Assembly: GCA_012719445.1 (NCBI GenBank) | Contig: JAAYAH010000062.1 | Coordinates: 1 to 36,258, forward strand | Source: Actinomycetales bacterium | GTDB lineage: Bacteria > Actinomycetota > Actinomycetes > Actinomycetales > Kineosporiaceae | Direction: 5' to 3' | Length of the DNA: 36,258 nucleotides | Part shown: positions 15,307 through 22,619 of the stretch, piece by piece | How the letters are laid out: every line of letters begins with the position of its first letter | Position numbering within the stretch: position 1 is the stretch's first letter | Made by a program: the position numbers and the translations under genes | The notes under the pieces: model-generated | The model's database searches: none | Seen by the model: only the letters and a program-made list of their open reading frames with translations | Told to the model about the DNA's origin: nothing

Positions 15307-16794
15307 TCAGACGCCGGACGGCTCGGCCTCGGTCGCGGCTCTCCCGGCGATCCTGGCGAGGGCGACCGTCACGTTGTCATGACCGCCCTGGCCGTTGGCC
15401 CAGGCCACGAGATCCTCGGCGAGCTGGAGCGGGTCGGAGGGCTCCGGGCCGGCGAACTCGCGGACCAGGGCGGCGAGCTCGGCCGCGTCGGAGCGGTAGT
15501 TCCACAGCCCGTCGCTGCACAGCAGCAGCCAGCCGGAGCGGTCGGGTTCCAGGCAGACGGTGCGGGGGGTGGTGTCCGGGGCGTCGACGCCGAGCCAGCG
15601 GGTGATGGCGTGCGCGTGGTGACCGGTCTCGGCCTCCTCACGGGGCACCCCCATCGCGATCCGCTCGGCGGCCCAGGAGTCGTCGGTGGTGAGCTGGCCC
15701 GCGTCGCCCTCGTCGGGGATCCAGTAGGCGCGACTGTCACCGACCCAGCCGACGACGATCCTGCCGCTGTCGACGACCGCCGCGACCAGGGTGCACGACG
15801 GTGAGTTCCGGCCGGTCGCCTCGTCCGGGGTGACCGCGATGACGGCGGCGTTCGCCGCCGCGCCGGCGGCCCGGACCCGGTCGACGGCTGCGGCGAACCG
15901 CGGGTCGACGGCAGGACCCGACGGGACCGTGGTCTCGGCGTTGTCGACAAGACGCGCGTCGGGGTCAACCGGCGGAGGCTGCCCCGGCTCGGGACCGGCC
16001 GCGAGCAGGACCTCACGAGCCGCCTTCGCGGCGGCCAGGCTGGCCACGTCGGAGTCCGCCGAGGTGGTGACCCCGTCGCAGACGACGAGGACGGCGCTGC
16101 CGCCGCCACCGACCGTGGCCGGCTCGGCGTCCGAGGCCACCGCCATGGCGTCCTCGTTGCGCCCGTGCCGGATCCCGCGGTCGCACACCGCGGCGATCCA
16201 CGAGGAGGGCCGGTCGTCGAAGTGGTCCCGTCCCCGTGGCGCCCGCGCGCCGCAGGTCTCGCAGTACCCGTCCGCCGCCACCCGGCCGCCGCAGGACCGG
16301 CACGCGGCAGCACCCGCCGGGCCGGTGGTCGCTGCGGCGGTGCCCTGGTCCGTCGTCGCAGCGGCGCCGGCCTCGGCGGCGCTGCCTTCGGCGGCTGGGG
16401 CAACGGGCCCGGCGGCCGGGTCCATGGCGGCGGGGTCCGTGGCGGCGGGGTCCGTGGCGGCACCGGAGGCGCCCCGGTCACCGGGAACGCGGCCGACGCC
16501 GTTCGGGGGGGTGGCGGTGCCGAGCCCTCCCGCCGGCCCGCCCGCGCCGTCCGTCAGGCCGGGGACCGCGACGACGGCGCCGCACCCCTCGCAGAACAGG
16601 TCGGCCGGGCCGATCCCGGCGCCGCACTCCGGGCAGGCGGCCCCGGTGGCGACGGATCCCCCTGCCGCCGACGCGTCCGGACCGGACCCGCCGGCGCCCG
16701 GCTCGACGGCGTCCCCGTCACGGTCGTTCGTCGTGCCGATCACCTTGGGATCGCCCTGCCCTCCACCCGCCATGCCGCCTACCGTCTCATTCAC
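15307..16794 (-). CDS. PP2C-family Ser/Thr phosphatase with two zinc ribbons
   Basis: This is a metal-dependent protein phosphatase likely opposing PknG. The first 60 residues are low complexity. Ribbon one (CPEC, CEGC) and ribbon two (CRSC, CETC) flank a long Ala/Gly/Pro linker. The phosphatase domain (about 190-485) has CDRGIRHGRNEDA, VVCDGVTTSADSD, VGDSRAYW, LLCSDGLW and GGHDNVTV, so the metal-binding aspartates are present. The usual DGMGG is replaced by DGVTT. There is no transmembrane segment, unlike the PstP type that partners PknA/PknB. The start is ambiguous: GTG at 16794 or ATG at 16773 (residue 8), neither with a strong ribosome binding site. The 81-nt gap after pknG leaves room for a separate promoter, but I see no convincing one. 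Confidence 0.9.
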   Translation of the reverse strand: MNETVGGMAGGGQGDPKVIGTTNDRDGDAVEPGAGGSGPDASAAGGSVATGAACPECGAGIGPADLFCEGCGAVVAVPGLTDGAGGPAGGLGTATPPNGVGRVPGDRGASGAATDPAATDPAAMDPAAGPVAPAAEGSAAEAGAAATTDQGTAAATTGPAGAAACRSCGGRVAADGYCETCGARAPRGRDHFDDRPSSWIAAVCDRGIRHGRNEDAMAVASDAEPATVGGGGSAVLVVCDGVTTSADSDVASLAAAKAAREVLLAAGPEPGQPPPVDPDARLVDNAETTVPSGPAVDPRFAAAVDRVRAAGAAANAAVIAVTPDEATGRNSPSCTLVAAVVDSGRIVVGWVGDSRAYWIPDEGDAGQLTTDDSWAAERIAMGVPREEAETGHHAHAITRWLGVDAPDTTPRTVCLEPDRSGWLLLCSDGLWNYRSDAAELAALVREFAGPEPSDPLQLAEDLVAWANGQGGHDNVTVALARIAGRAATEAEPSGV

Positions 16795-16875
16795 GACGCG
16801 TCCGTGCCCAGCATCCGACCTGATCGCCGTTTCGGCGTCGCTCGTGATCGTGACACACCCCGCTCCGCCGACGCC

Positions 16876-19086
16876 CTACACGAGAGTCCACCGGCGGATC
16901 CGGTTCGCGGAATCCACCAGCCGGATCCGCTCGGTCCGGTCCGCCACCAGCTCGGCGGCCTCCCGGTAGGCCGTCTCCAACCCGTCCCGCAGCGGCCGCT
17001 CCTCGGCCGGCTTGCCGAGGATGGTGACCCGCCGGTCCCTGCGCCCGGCCAGCACCTCGCGAAGGGCTCCCTCGAGGACGTCCAGGGTCAGCCGGGCCCG
17101 TGCCAGCGGTTCGACCGGGACCGCGCTGATGCTCTCCAGCGCCGCGGCCAGCGCAGGCAGGCCACCGCCGGACCCCGCGAGCAACCCGGCGCGCTGCCAC
17201 CGTGCCTGCGGGAAGGCCCCGCTCGTCGGGGGCACGAGGTCGAGGGCCGTGATGGCGCCCTTGAGGTCGTTGCGCGCCCGGCGGATCCGCGCCAGCCCGA
17301 ACGCGGCGACGGCGACGTAGTTGGCGTCGGTGCGGACGCACACGGTGTAGAGCGACTCGGCGACGTCGGTCGCCCCGCTCCGCTCGCAGGCGACGGCGAG
17401 GGCCAGCTTCGGGGCCAGCTCGCCGGGCACCTGCCCGTAGACGGCGTTGAAGGCGGCGCGCGCCCCCTCCACGTCGTCCCGGGACAGGCAGGACAGGCCG
17501 GACAGCCACATCGCCCGCCACTCCCACGGGTCCTCGGCGAGCACCTCGGCGATCGACGTGTCGGCGAGCCCGATCCGGCCCGCCTCGATCGCGGCGCGGG
17601 CGACGGCGAGGCGGGTCTCCAGCGAGGCCGACGGCGCCTTGGCCAGCACGTCCAGCCGGGCGTCCGGGGCGGCGACGCTGACCGTCGCCAGCCAGGGGGC
17701 CATCGGGTCGTGCTCGTCCACCCGCAGCGCGGGCAGGTGCTGCCAGTCGATCTCGTCACCGGTCGCCGTCGGCGCGAGGAACAGCAGCGACGGCGTCGAG
17801 TGCGTTGCGGCCCCGCCGGGGGCGCTCCGCTCCGCCACCACCTCGCGCAGCACCCCGAGCAGCTGGACCCGCAGCTCGTCCGCGGTGGCGAACCGGTCGC
17901 CGGGGTCGGCCGCGCAGGCCTTGACCAGCAGCCGGTACAGCGAGTCCTGCTCCCGGAACAGCGGGACCTCGCTCGGCGGCGGCAGCGAGGCCACGTACCG
18001 CGACTGGTACCCGCGGAACTCGGTGACCAGGACGGCGAGAGTCCTGCCGATGGTGTAGATATCCGAGGCCACCGACGGGCCGACCTCCGGGACCTCCGGC
18101 GCCTGGTAGCCGACCGTGCCGTAGATGGCGGAGTCGACGTCGTCCGCCCGGCGCACCCCGCCGAGGTCGATGAGCTTGACGGCGTCGCCGACCTGGATGA
18201 TGTTGTCCGGCTTGAAGTCGCAGTACAACAGGCCGAGGTCGTGCAGGTACCCGAAGGCGGGCAGCACCTCGACCAGGTAGGCGATCGCCTGGTCGACGGG
18301 GATCGGGTCGTACACCCCGCCCTTGGCCGCCATCCGGTCCTTGAGGATGCTCTTCAGCGAGACCCCGCCGACGTACTCCATGACGATGTAGCCGGCGCCC
18401 TCGTGGCTGACGAAGTTGTAGATCTCCACGATGAGCGGGTGCGCGACCTGGGCGAGGAACTGCCGTTCGGCGATCGCCGCGGCCAGCGCGTCCGGGTCGC
18501 CGGAGTTCAGCAGGCCCTTGAGCACCACCCAGCGATCGGAGACGTTGCGGTCCCTCGCCAGGTAGATCCAGCCCATGCCGCCGTGGGCGAGGCAGCCGGC
18601 GACCTCGTACTGGCCGGCGACCATGTCCCCAGCGGCGAGCTTGGGGGCGAACGAGAACGGGGCCCGGCACTTCGGGCAGAAGCCCTCGGTGCGGCCGGGG
18701 TGGCCGTCCCGGGACCGGCCGACCGGGGCCTGGCAGGAGGGGCAGAACCGCCGGTCCTCGGGGACCTGCGGGTGCTTCATGATCGCAGCGAGCGGGTCGG
18801 TCACCGGGACCGGCGGCACCGTGGTCAGCCCCGCGCCCAGCCGGGCGCCACGCAGCCGGGACGACGAGGTGCCGAGCCGTCGGGTGATCTTCGACCCCGA
18901 GGCCGCCGCCCGGAGCGAGCCGATCGGCGCCGAGGCCAGTCGCGCCGATCCGGTGCCCACCACGGACCCCACCGGGGTCGCCTCGGCGGGGAAGTCCGAC
19001 GCCCCGGCGGGCGAGCCGCAGACGTCGCAGTAACCGTCGAGAATGGTCCCGGTGCACCCGGGCTGCGAGCAGGCCGTCGCTGTCAT
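16876..19086 (-). CDS. pknG: serine/threonine protein kinase PknG
   Basis: PknG is a soluble Ser/Thr kinase that, in mycobacteria and corynebacteria, tunes glutamate and TCA metabolism by phosphorylating GarA/OdhI. Domain order: an extra N-terminal zinc ribbon (Cys6, Cys11, Cys20, Cys23), a low-complexity stretch, the rubredoxin-like metal site CPSC (115-118) and CPKC (137-140), the kinase domain (about 158-420) and a C-terminal TPR region (about 430-736). Kinase motifs are the glycine loop LAHGGMGWIYLARD, Lys190, the catalytic loop YCDFKPDN with Asp290, and DLGG with Asp307 in place of DFG, all as in PknG. At 736 aa it is close to the 750 aa of M. tuberculosis PknG. The ATG at 19086 follows the preceding gene by 13 nt. 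The added ribbon resembles those of the neighbouring PP2C and FHA proteins. Confidence 0.95.
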   Translation of the reverse strand: MTATACSQPGCTGTILDGYCDVCGSPAGASDFPAEATPVGSVVGTGSARLASAPIGSLRAAASGSKITRRLGTSSSRLRGARLGAGLTTVPPVPVTDPLAAIMKHPQVPEDRRFCPSCQAPVGRSRDGHPGRTEGFCPKCRAPFSFAPKLAAGDMVAGQYEVAGCLAHGGMGWIYLARDRNVSDRWVVLKGLLNSGDPDALAAAIAERQFLAQVAHPLIVEIYNFVSHEGAGYIVMEYVGGVSLKSILKDRMAAKGGVYDPIPVDQAIAYLVEVLPAFGYLHDLGLLYCDFKPDNIIQVGDAVKLIDLGGVRRADDVDSAIYGTVGYQAPEVPEVGPSVASDIYTIGRTLAVLVTEFRGYQSRYVASLPPPSEVPLFREQDSLYRLLVKACAADPGDRFATADELRVQLLGVLREVVAERSAPGGAATHSTPSLLFLAPTATGDEIDWQHLPALRVDEHDPMAPWLATVSVAAPDARLDVLAKAPSASLETRLAVARAAIEAGRIGLADTSIAEVLAEDPWEWRAMWLSGLSCLSRDDVEGARAAFNAVYGQVPGELAPKLALAVACERSGATDVAESLYTVCVRTDANYVAVAAFGLARIRRARNDLKGAITALDLVPPTSGAFPQARWQRAGLLAGSGGGLPALAAALESISAVPVEPLARARLTLDVLEGALREVLAGRRDRRVTILGKPAEERPLRDGLETAYREAAELVADRTERIRLVDSANRIRRWTLV

Positions 19087-19099
19087 GGGATCCGTCCCG

Positions 19100-20311
19100 T
19101 CATGCCGTCCGCCCCGGGGGCGGGATGGGTGGGGTGGGAGCAGGCGCGGTGCCGGGTGGGCTGGGAGCAGGCGCGGTGCCGGGTGGGCTGGGAGCGGGCG
19201 CGGGAGCTGCGGGGGTGCGCACCAGGGACTGGTAGCGGGAGACCAGCCGTGCCGTGGCGTCCAGGTCGCACGGGGTCGCCCTGAGCGCCTCCCGTGCGGC
19301 GCGGCAGGCCGCGGCGACCGCCGGGTCGGCGTCCCGTCCGGTGGCCGCGGCCATGGCCCGGTAGCCGTCGAGCAGTCCGCGCAGCTCCCGGTGGTGGGCC
19401 AGGGCTGCGGAGTAGGCGGTCTCGGCGACACCGAGCGCCCGCTCGACGGCGGAGAGCCGGGCGAGGTAGGTGACCACGTCGCCGGGCGCGGTGGGGACCG
19501 GGCCGAGCGCGGTGACGTCGGGGACGGCGAACCGGGGGACGGGCGTCACCGCGGCGACGCAGCGGTCCACCAGTTCACGCAGGGTGGAGGCCCGCGCCGT
19601 CAGCTCGGTCCGCAGGGTCGCGGCGCGGGCGGCGTCCCGGCCCGCGTCCCGGTGCCTGGCCAGGGCGACGATGAGGTCCCGCTCCGCCAGCACCGCGTCG
19701 GTCTCCAGCCCTCTCAGCCCTCCGGTGACGTCCGCGCCGCGCCGGGCCCGCGCCGACAGCTCGACCAGCCGGTGGTCGAGGTGGTCGAGGGTGGCTGCGG
19801 CGTCCGGCGGCAGCCCGGCCGGGTCGGGTGGGTCGGTCACCAGGTCACGGATCCGTTCCACCTGGGCCCGCAGCGTGCGCATCCTGGCGGCGACGTCGAG
19901 CCCCAGCGGGTCGAGGTCGAGCCGGGCCCGCAACTGGACGGCGAGCGCGTCGGACAGCCGGCAGGCCTCGACGACGGAGACCGCCATCCCGACGCCCGCG
20001 CGCGCCTCCAGCCGGCCCCAGACGAGCTGGGAGATCCGTTCCCGGTCCTCGGTGGTGACCCGGCCGGAGTCCCAGGCCGCCAGGATCTGGTCGTGCCGGT
20101 CGGCCACGGCCTGCCACAGGGCCATGGACAGGGTGATGTCCGCGGTGTAGCTGTCCGACTCGGCCGCGTCGAGGGCCGCCTGGTCGAGCCGGTCGAGCTC
20201 GGCCTTGCGCTCCTCCCGCCAGCGGCCGAGCTCCTCCAGGTAGGTGCGCAGCTCCTCGGCCGTCGCTGCGACCCCGAGCCGGCCGGGGGCGAGCGGGGCG
20301 ACAGCGGTCAC
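19100..20311 (-). CDS. unknown helical protein between glnH and pknG
   Basis: I do not recognise this 403-aa protein. It is almost wholly alpha-helical by appearance, rich in Ala, Arg, Glu and Leu with heptad-like stretches such as ELRTYLEELGRWREERKAELDRL, and has no signal peptide or membrane segment. A Pro/Ala tail (about 375-403) repeats the peptide APSPPGT and is encoded by 27-bp tandem DNA repeats. The GTG start at 20311 overlaps the glnH stop as GTGA, giving strong translational coupling; upstream in-frame residues look like glnH shadow. pknG starts 13 nt after it. The location suggests it bridges the membrane sensor GlnX/GlnH and cytosolic PknG (inference only). Confidence 0.8.
   Translation of the reverse strand: MTAVAPLAPGRLGVAATAEELRTYLEELGRWREERKAELDRLDQAALDAAESDSYTADITLSMALWQAVADRHDQILAAWDSGRVTTEDRERISQLVWGRLEARAGVGMAVSVVEACRLSDALAVQLRARLDLDPLGLDVAARMRTLRAQVERIRDLVTDPPDPAGLPPDAAATLDHLDHRLVELSARARRGADVTGGLRGLETDAVLAERDLIVALARHRDAGRDAARAATLRTELTARASTLRELVDRCVAAVTPVPRFAVPDVTALGPVPTAPGDVVTYLARLSAVERALGVAETAYSAALAHHRELRGLLDGYRAMAAATGRDADPAVAAACRAAREALRATPCDLDATARLVSRYQSLVRTPAAPAPAPSPPGTAPAPSPPGTAPAPTPPIPPPGRTA
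19136..19189. repeat. 27-bp tandem repeat in the Pro/Ala tail
   Basis: Two perfect 27-bp copies (19136-19162 and 19163-19189) are followed by a partial third copy to about 19204. They encode nine-residue repeats at the C-terminus of the unknown helical protein. The period is a multiple of three, so copy-number changes would keep the frame. Confidence 0.8.
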
Positions 20312-21318
20312 GGTCTCCGCCCGTAGACCGGGTCGGGAGGCGCGGGGGCTGGGCCGAGGTCGGCCCGCAGCCAGCGGTCGTAGACCCGGCGCCACTCCCC
20401 GTCGCGACGCATCCGCTCCAGCACGCCGTTGACGAACCGGACCAGGTCCTGGTTGTCCTTGGAGATGCCCAGCCCGTAGGGCTCCTCGCTGAACGCCGCG
20501 CCGACCACCTCGGCGTAGGGGTCCTGGGCGGCCAGTCCGGCGAGGATGGCGTCGTCCCCGGTGATCGCGTCGACCCGGCCCTGCTGGAACAGGACCAGGC
20601 AGCCGGTGTGGGTGTCGGCAGGCATCGGGAGCGCCGTCGGCTGCTCCTTCCGGAGGTTGTCGAGGCTGGTCGACCCCTTCGGGGCGCAGACCCGGCGCTT
20701 CGCCAGCCCGCCGATGTCACGCACCCCGGAGCCCTTCCGGACCAGGATCTTCTGACCGGCCCGGTAGTACTCGGCGGAGAAGGCGATGTCGGCCCACCGC
20801 GCACAGTTGATCGTCATGGTCCTGGCCACGATGTCGACGTCGCCGTTCTGCAGGGCCGAGATCCGCTGGGATGTGGTGATCACCCGGAACTCGATCTTGT
20901 CCTCGGAGCCGAGGATCGCCTGGGCGACGGCGCGCAGCACGTCGATGTCGAACCCCTCGATCCTGCCGGTGAACGGGTTGCGCGACCCCCACAGCAGGGT
21001 GTCGGCGGACACCCCGGCCACCAGCCGCCCCCGCTTGCGGATCTTCGCCATGGTGCTCCCAGCGGGCAGGGAGCCGGGACCGGGCAACGCTCCCTGCGGC
21101 GCGTAGGAGGCCAGCGGGTTCCCGCAGTCGGGGGCCTGGGTGGCCGCGGCGGGCGGCGGCGCGGCGTCCCCGCGAGACGGCTCGGGCAGCGGGGTCGATT
21201 CGTAGTCGGTCCCCACCGTGCACCCGGCCAGCACCAGCCCGAGCAGCGCGACCACCGCGGCCAGCGGGAGTCGCCGGCCCGAGGCGGAGGCGGTCCTGCT
21301 CGCAGACATCCCGGTCAT
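20308..21318 (-). CDS. glnH: glutamate/aspartate-binding lipoprotein of the PknG sensing system
   Basis: This is a periplasmic-type solute-binding protein, 336 aa, anchored as a lipoprotein. The N-terminal hydrophobic stretch ends in the lipobox LVLAGC with the lipidated Cys at 33, followed by a Pro/Ala linker. The mature region is an SBP_bac_3 amino-acid-binding fold with GFDIDVLRAVAQAILG, an arginine/aspartate-containing ligand region DVDIVARTMT and the typical C-terminal KDNQDLVRFVNGVLERM. No ABC permease or ATPase gene is nearby. With glnX upstream and pknG downstream this matches the mycobacterial glnX-glnH-pknG sensing arm, in which GlnH reports external Asp/Glu through GlnX. The ATG overlaps the glnX stop as ATGA, and the next gene overlaps its stop as GTGA. 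Confidence 0.93.
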   Translation of the reverse strand: MTGMSASRTASASGRRLPLAAVVALLGLVLAGCTVGTDYESTPLPEPSRGDAAPPPAAATQAPDCGNPLASYAPQGALPGPGSLPAGSTMAKIRKRGRLVAGVSADTLLWGSRNPFTGRIEGFDIDVLRAVAQAILGSEDKIEFRVITTSQRISALQNGDVDIVARTMTINCARWADIAFSAEYYRAGQKILVRKGSGVRDIGGLAKRRVCAPKGSTSLDNLRKEQPTALPMPADTHTGCLVLFQQGRVDAITGDDAILAGLAAQDPYAEVVGAAFSEEPYGLGISKDNQDLVRFVNGVLERMRRDGEWRRVYDRWLRADLGPAPAPPDPVYGRRP

Positions 21319-22619
21319 CGGTACTCCTCCAGCCGCAGCGCGAACCCCCACCAGGCGCAGACCCCGGCGAGCAGGCCGATCACGAGCGCCAGCAGGCCGA
21401 TGACGCCCATCCGCGGCCCGGGATCCGACAGCCGGTCCGCGGTCTCCCCGCTGGTCTTCTCCAGCACCCACCGCGAGCGGGCGTCGAAGGAGTCGAAGAC
21501 GGCGTTCGACGAGCCCTTGCCGGTGCTCGTGGCCAGGGTCACCGCGGCGTCCCAGGAACCGCCGTCGTCCTTGGCGCGGATCTCGGCGTGGCGCTTCGTC
21601 CACTCGCCGAGCACCTCGGGCAGGTCTTGGTCGTCGACGTCCAGCCCGGCCAATCGCTCGGTCTGCTCGGCAGCCCGCGCCGACGACTCCTGCCACGTCT
21701 GCTCGAACGCGGCACCGGAGCCCCGGGCGATGAGGGTCAGGCTCTCGTTGGACTTCGCGTCGAAGGCCGCGATCCTGGCCCGTGCCACGGCGACGCTCGC
21801 CGCGTACGGACCGTCCCGCACCCGGTCGACGTCCCCCTGGACGTCGATCATGGCGATGGTGCCGACGAGCGCTCCCAGGAGCACCGCGACCCCCGCGACG
21901 GTCAGCGGCGGGTTGAGCACCCGCCGGGTCCTGCGGGCCAGCCACACCATGACGGCGGTCAGCACGGCCAGTGCGAGCAGGCTGCCGACGAGGAGCCAGG
22001 CCCAGGACAGGCCGGCGAACCGGAAGGCGTCGGCGACCCGCTGCTCGTTGGCGTCGACGAGGGCGGCCAGGATGGGCAACGCCTCGCTCCGCAGCAGCGA
22101 CCCCGCGTCGCGCAGGTACTGGGCGCCCACCGGGTAGCCCTGCCGGTTGTTCGCGCGGGCCGACTCGACCAGCCCGGAGTACTCCAGCAGGTGCGCGTTG
22201 AGCACCCCGAGGGCGTCGGCGTCCGCCGGCTGGGCGCGTGCGGCCTCGGACACCAGCCGGGCGGCGGAGTCCAGTGCCTCCACGTACTCGGCCCGCTGCT
22301 CGGCGGGTTCCAGACCGCCGACGAGGAAGGCGTTGGTCGCGCTGGCGTCGGCCCTGACCAGGTCGGTGTGGATGGTCTGCAGCCGCACCAACTGGGCCGC
22401 GTCGTCCCGGGCGGCGGAGATCGCGTCGGCCCGGAGCCGGAACGCCTGGCCGCCGGTCACCCCGAAGACCAGGGCGACGAGCACGGCCAGGACGGCGGCC
22501 CGCCGGAGCCTGCCGGGGGTGCCGTCCATCTGCTCGCGCACCCGGGCCACGACCGCGGCGACCTGGCGGCGCACGACCCCGGGAGCCCCGGCCGCCGGAG
22601 GCGATGCGAGGTTCGTCAT
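21315..22619 (-). CDS. glnX: four-helix membrane signalling protein GlnX
   Basis: This is a membrane partner of GlnH that passes the ligand state toward PknG. In its 434 aa I see four hydrophobic segments: about 38-60, 198-222, 228-252 and 403-427. The long segments between the first and second and between the third and fourth are helical, consistent with two external ligand/protein-sensing bundles similar to four-helix sensor domains. Length and topology match M. tuberculosis GlnX (about 440 aa). There is no HAMP-kinase or methyl-accepting domain. The ATG at 22619 overlaps the AAA+ gene stop as ATGA. Residues upstream of it in the frame belong to the Pro/Gly/Glu tail region of the AAA+ gene read in another frame. 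Confidence 0.87.
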   Translation of the reverse strand: MTNLASPPAAGAPGVVRRQVAAVVARVREQMDGTPGRLRRAAVLAVLVALVFGVTGGQAFRLRADAISAARDDAAQLVRLQTIHTDLVRADASATNAFLVGGLEPAEQRAEYVEALDSAARLVSEAARAQPADADALGVLNAHLLEYSGLVESARANNRQGYPVGAQYLRDAGSLLRSEALPILAALVDANEQRVADAFRFAGLSWAWLLVGSLLALAVLTAVMVWLARRTRRVLNPPLTVAGVAVLLGALVGTIAMIDVQGDVDRVRDGPYAASVAVARARIAAFDAKSNESLTLIARGSGAAFEQTWQESSARAAEQTERLAGLDVDDQDLPEVLGEWTKRHAEIRAKDDGGSWDAAVTLATSTGKGSSNAVFDSFDARSRWVLEKTSGETADRLSDPGPRMGVIGLLALVIGLLAGVCAWWGFALRLEEYR

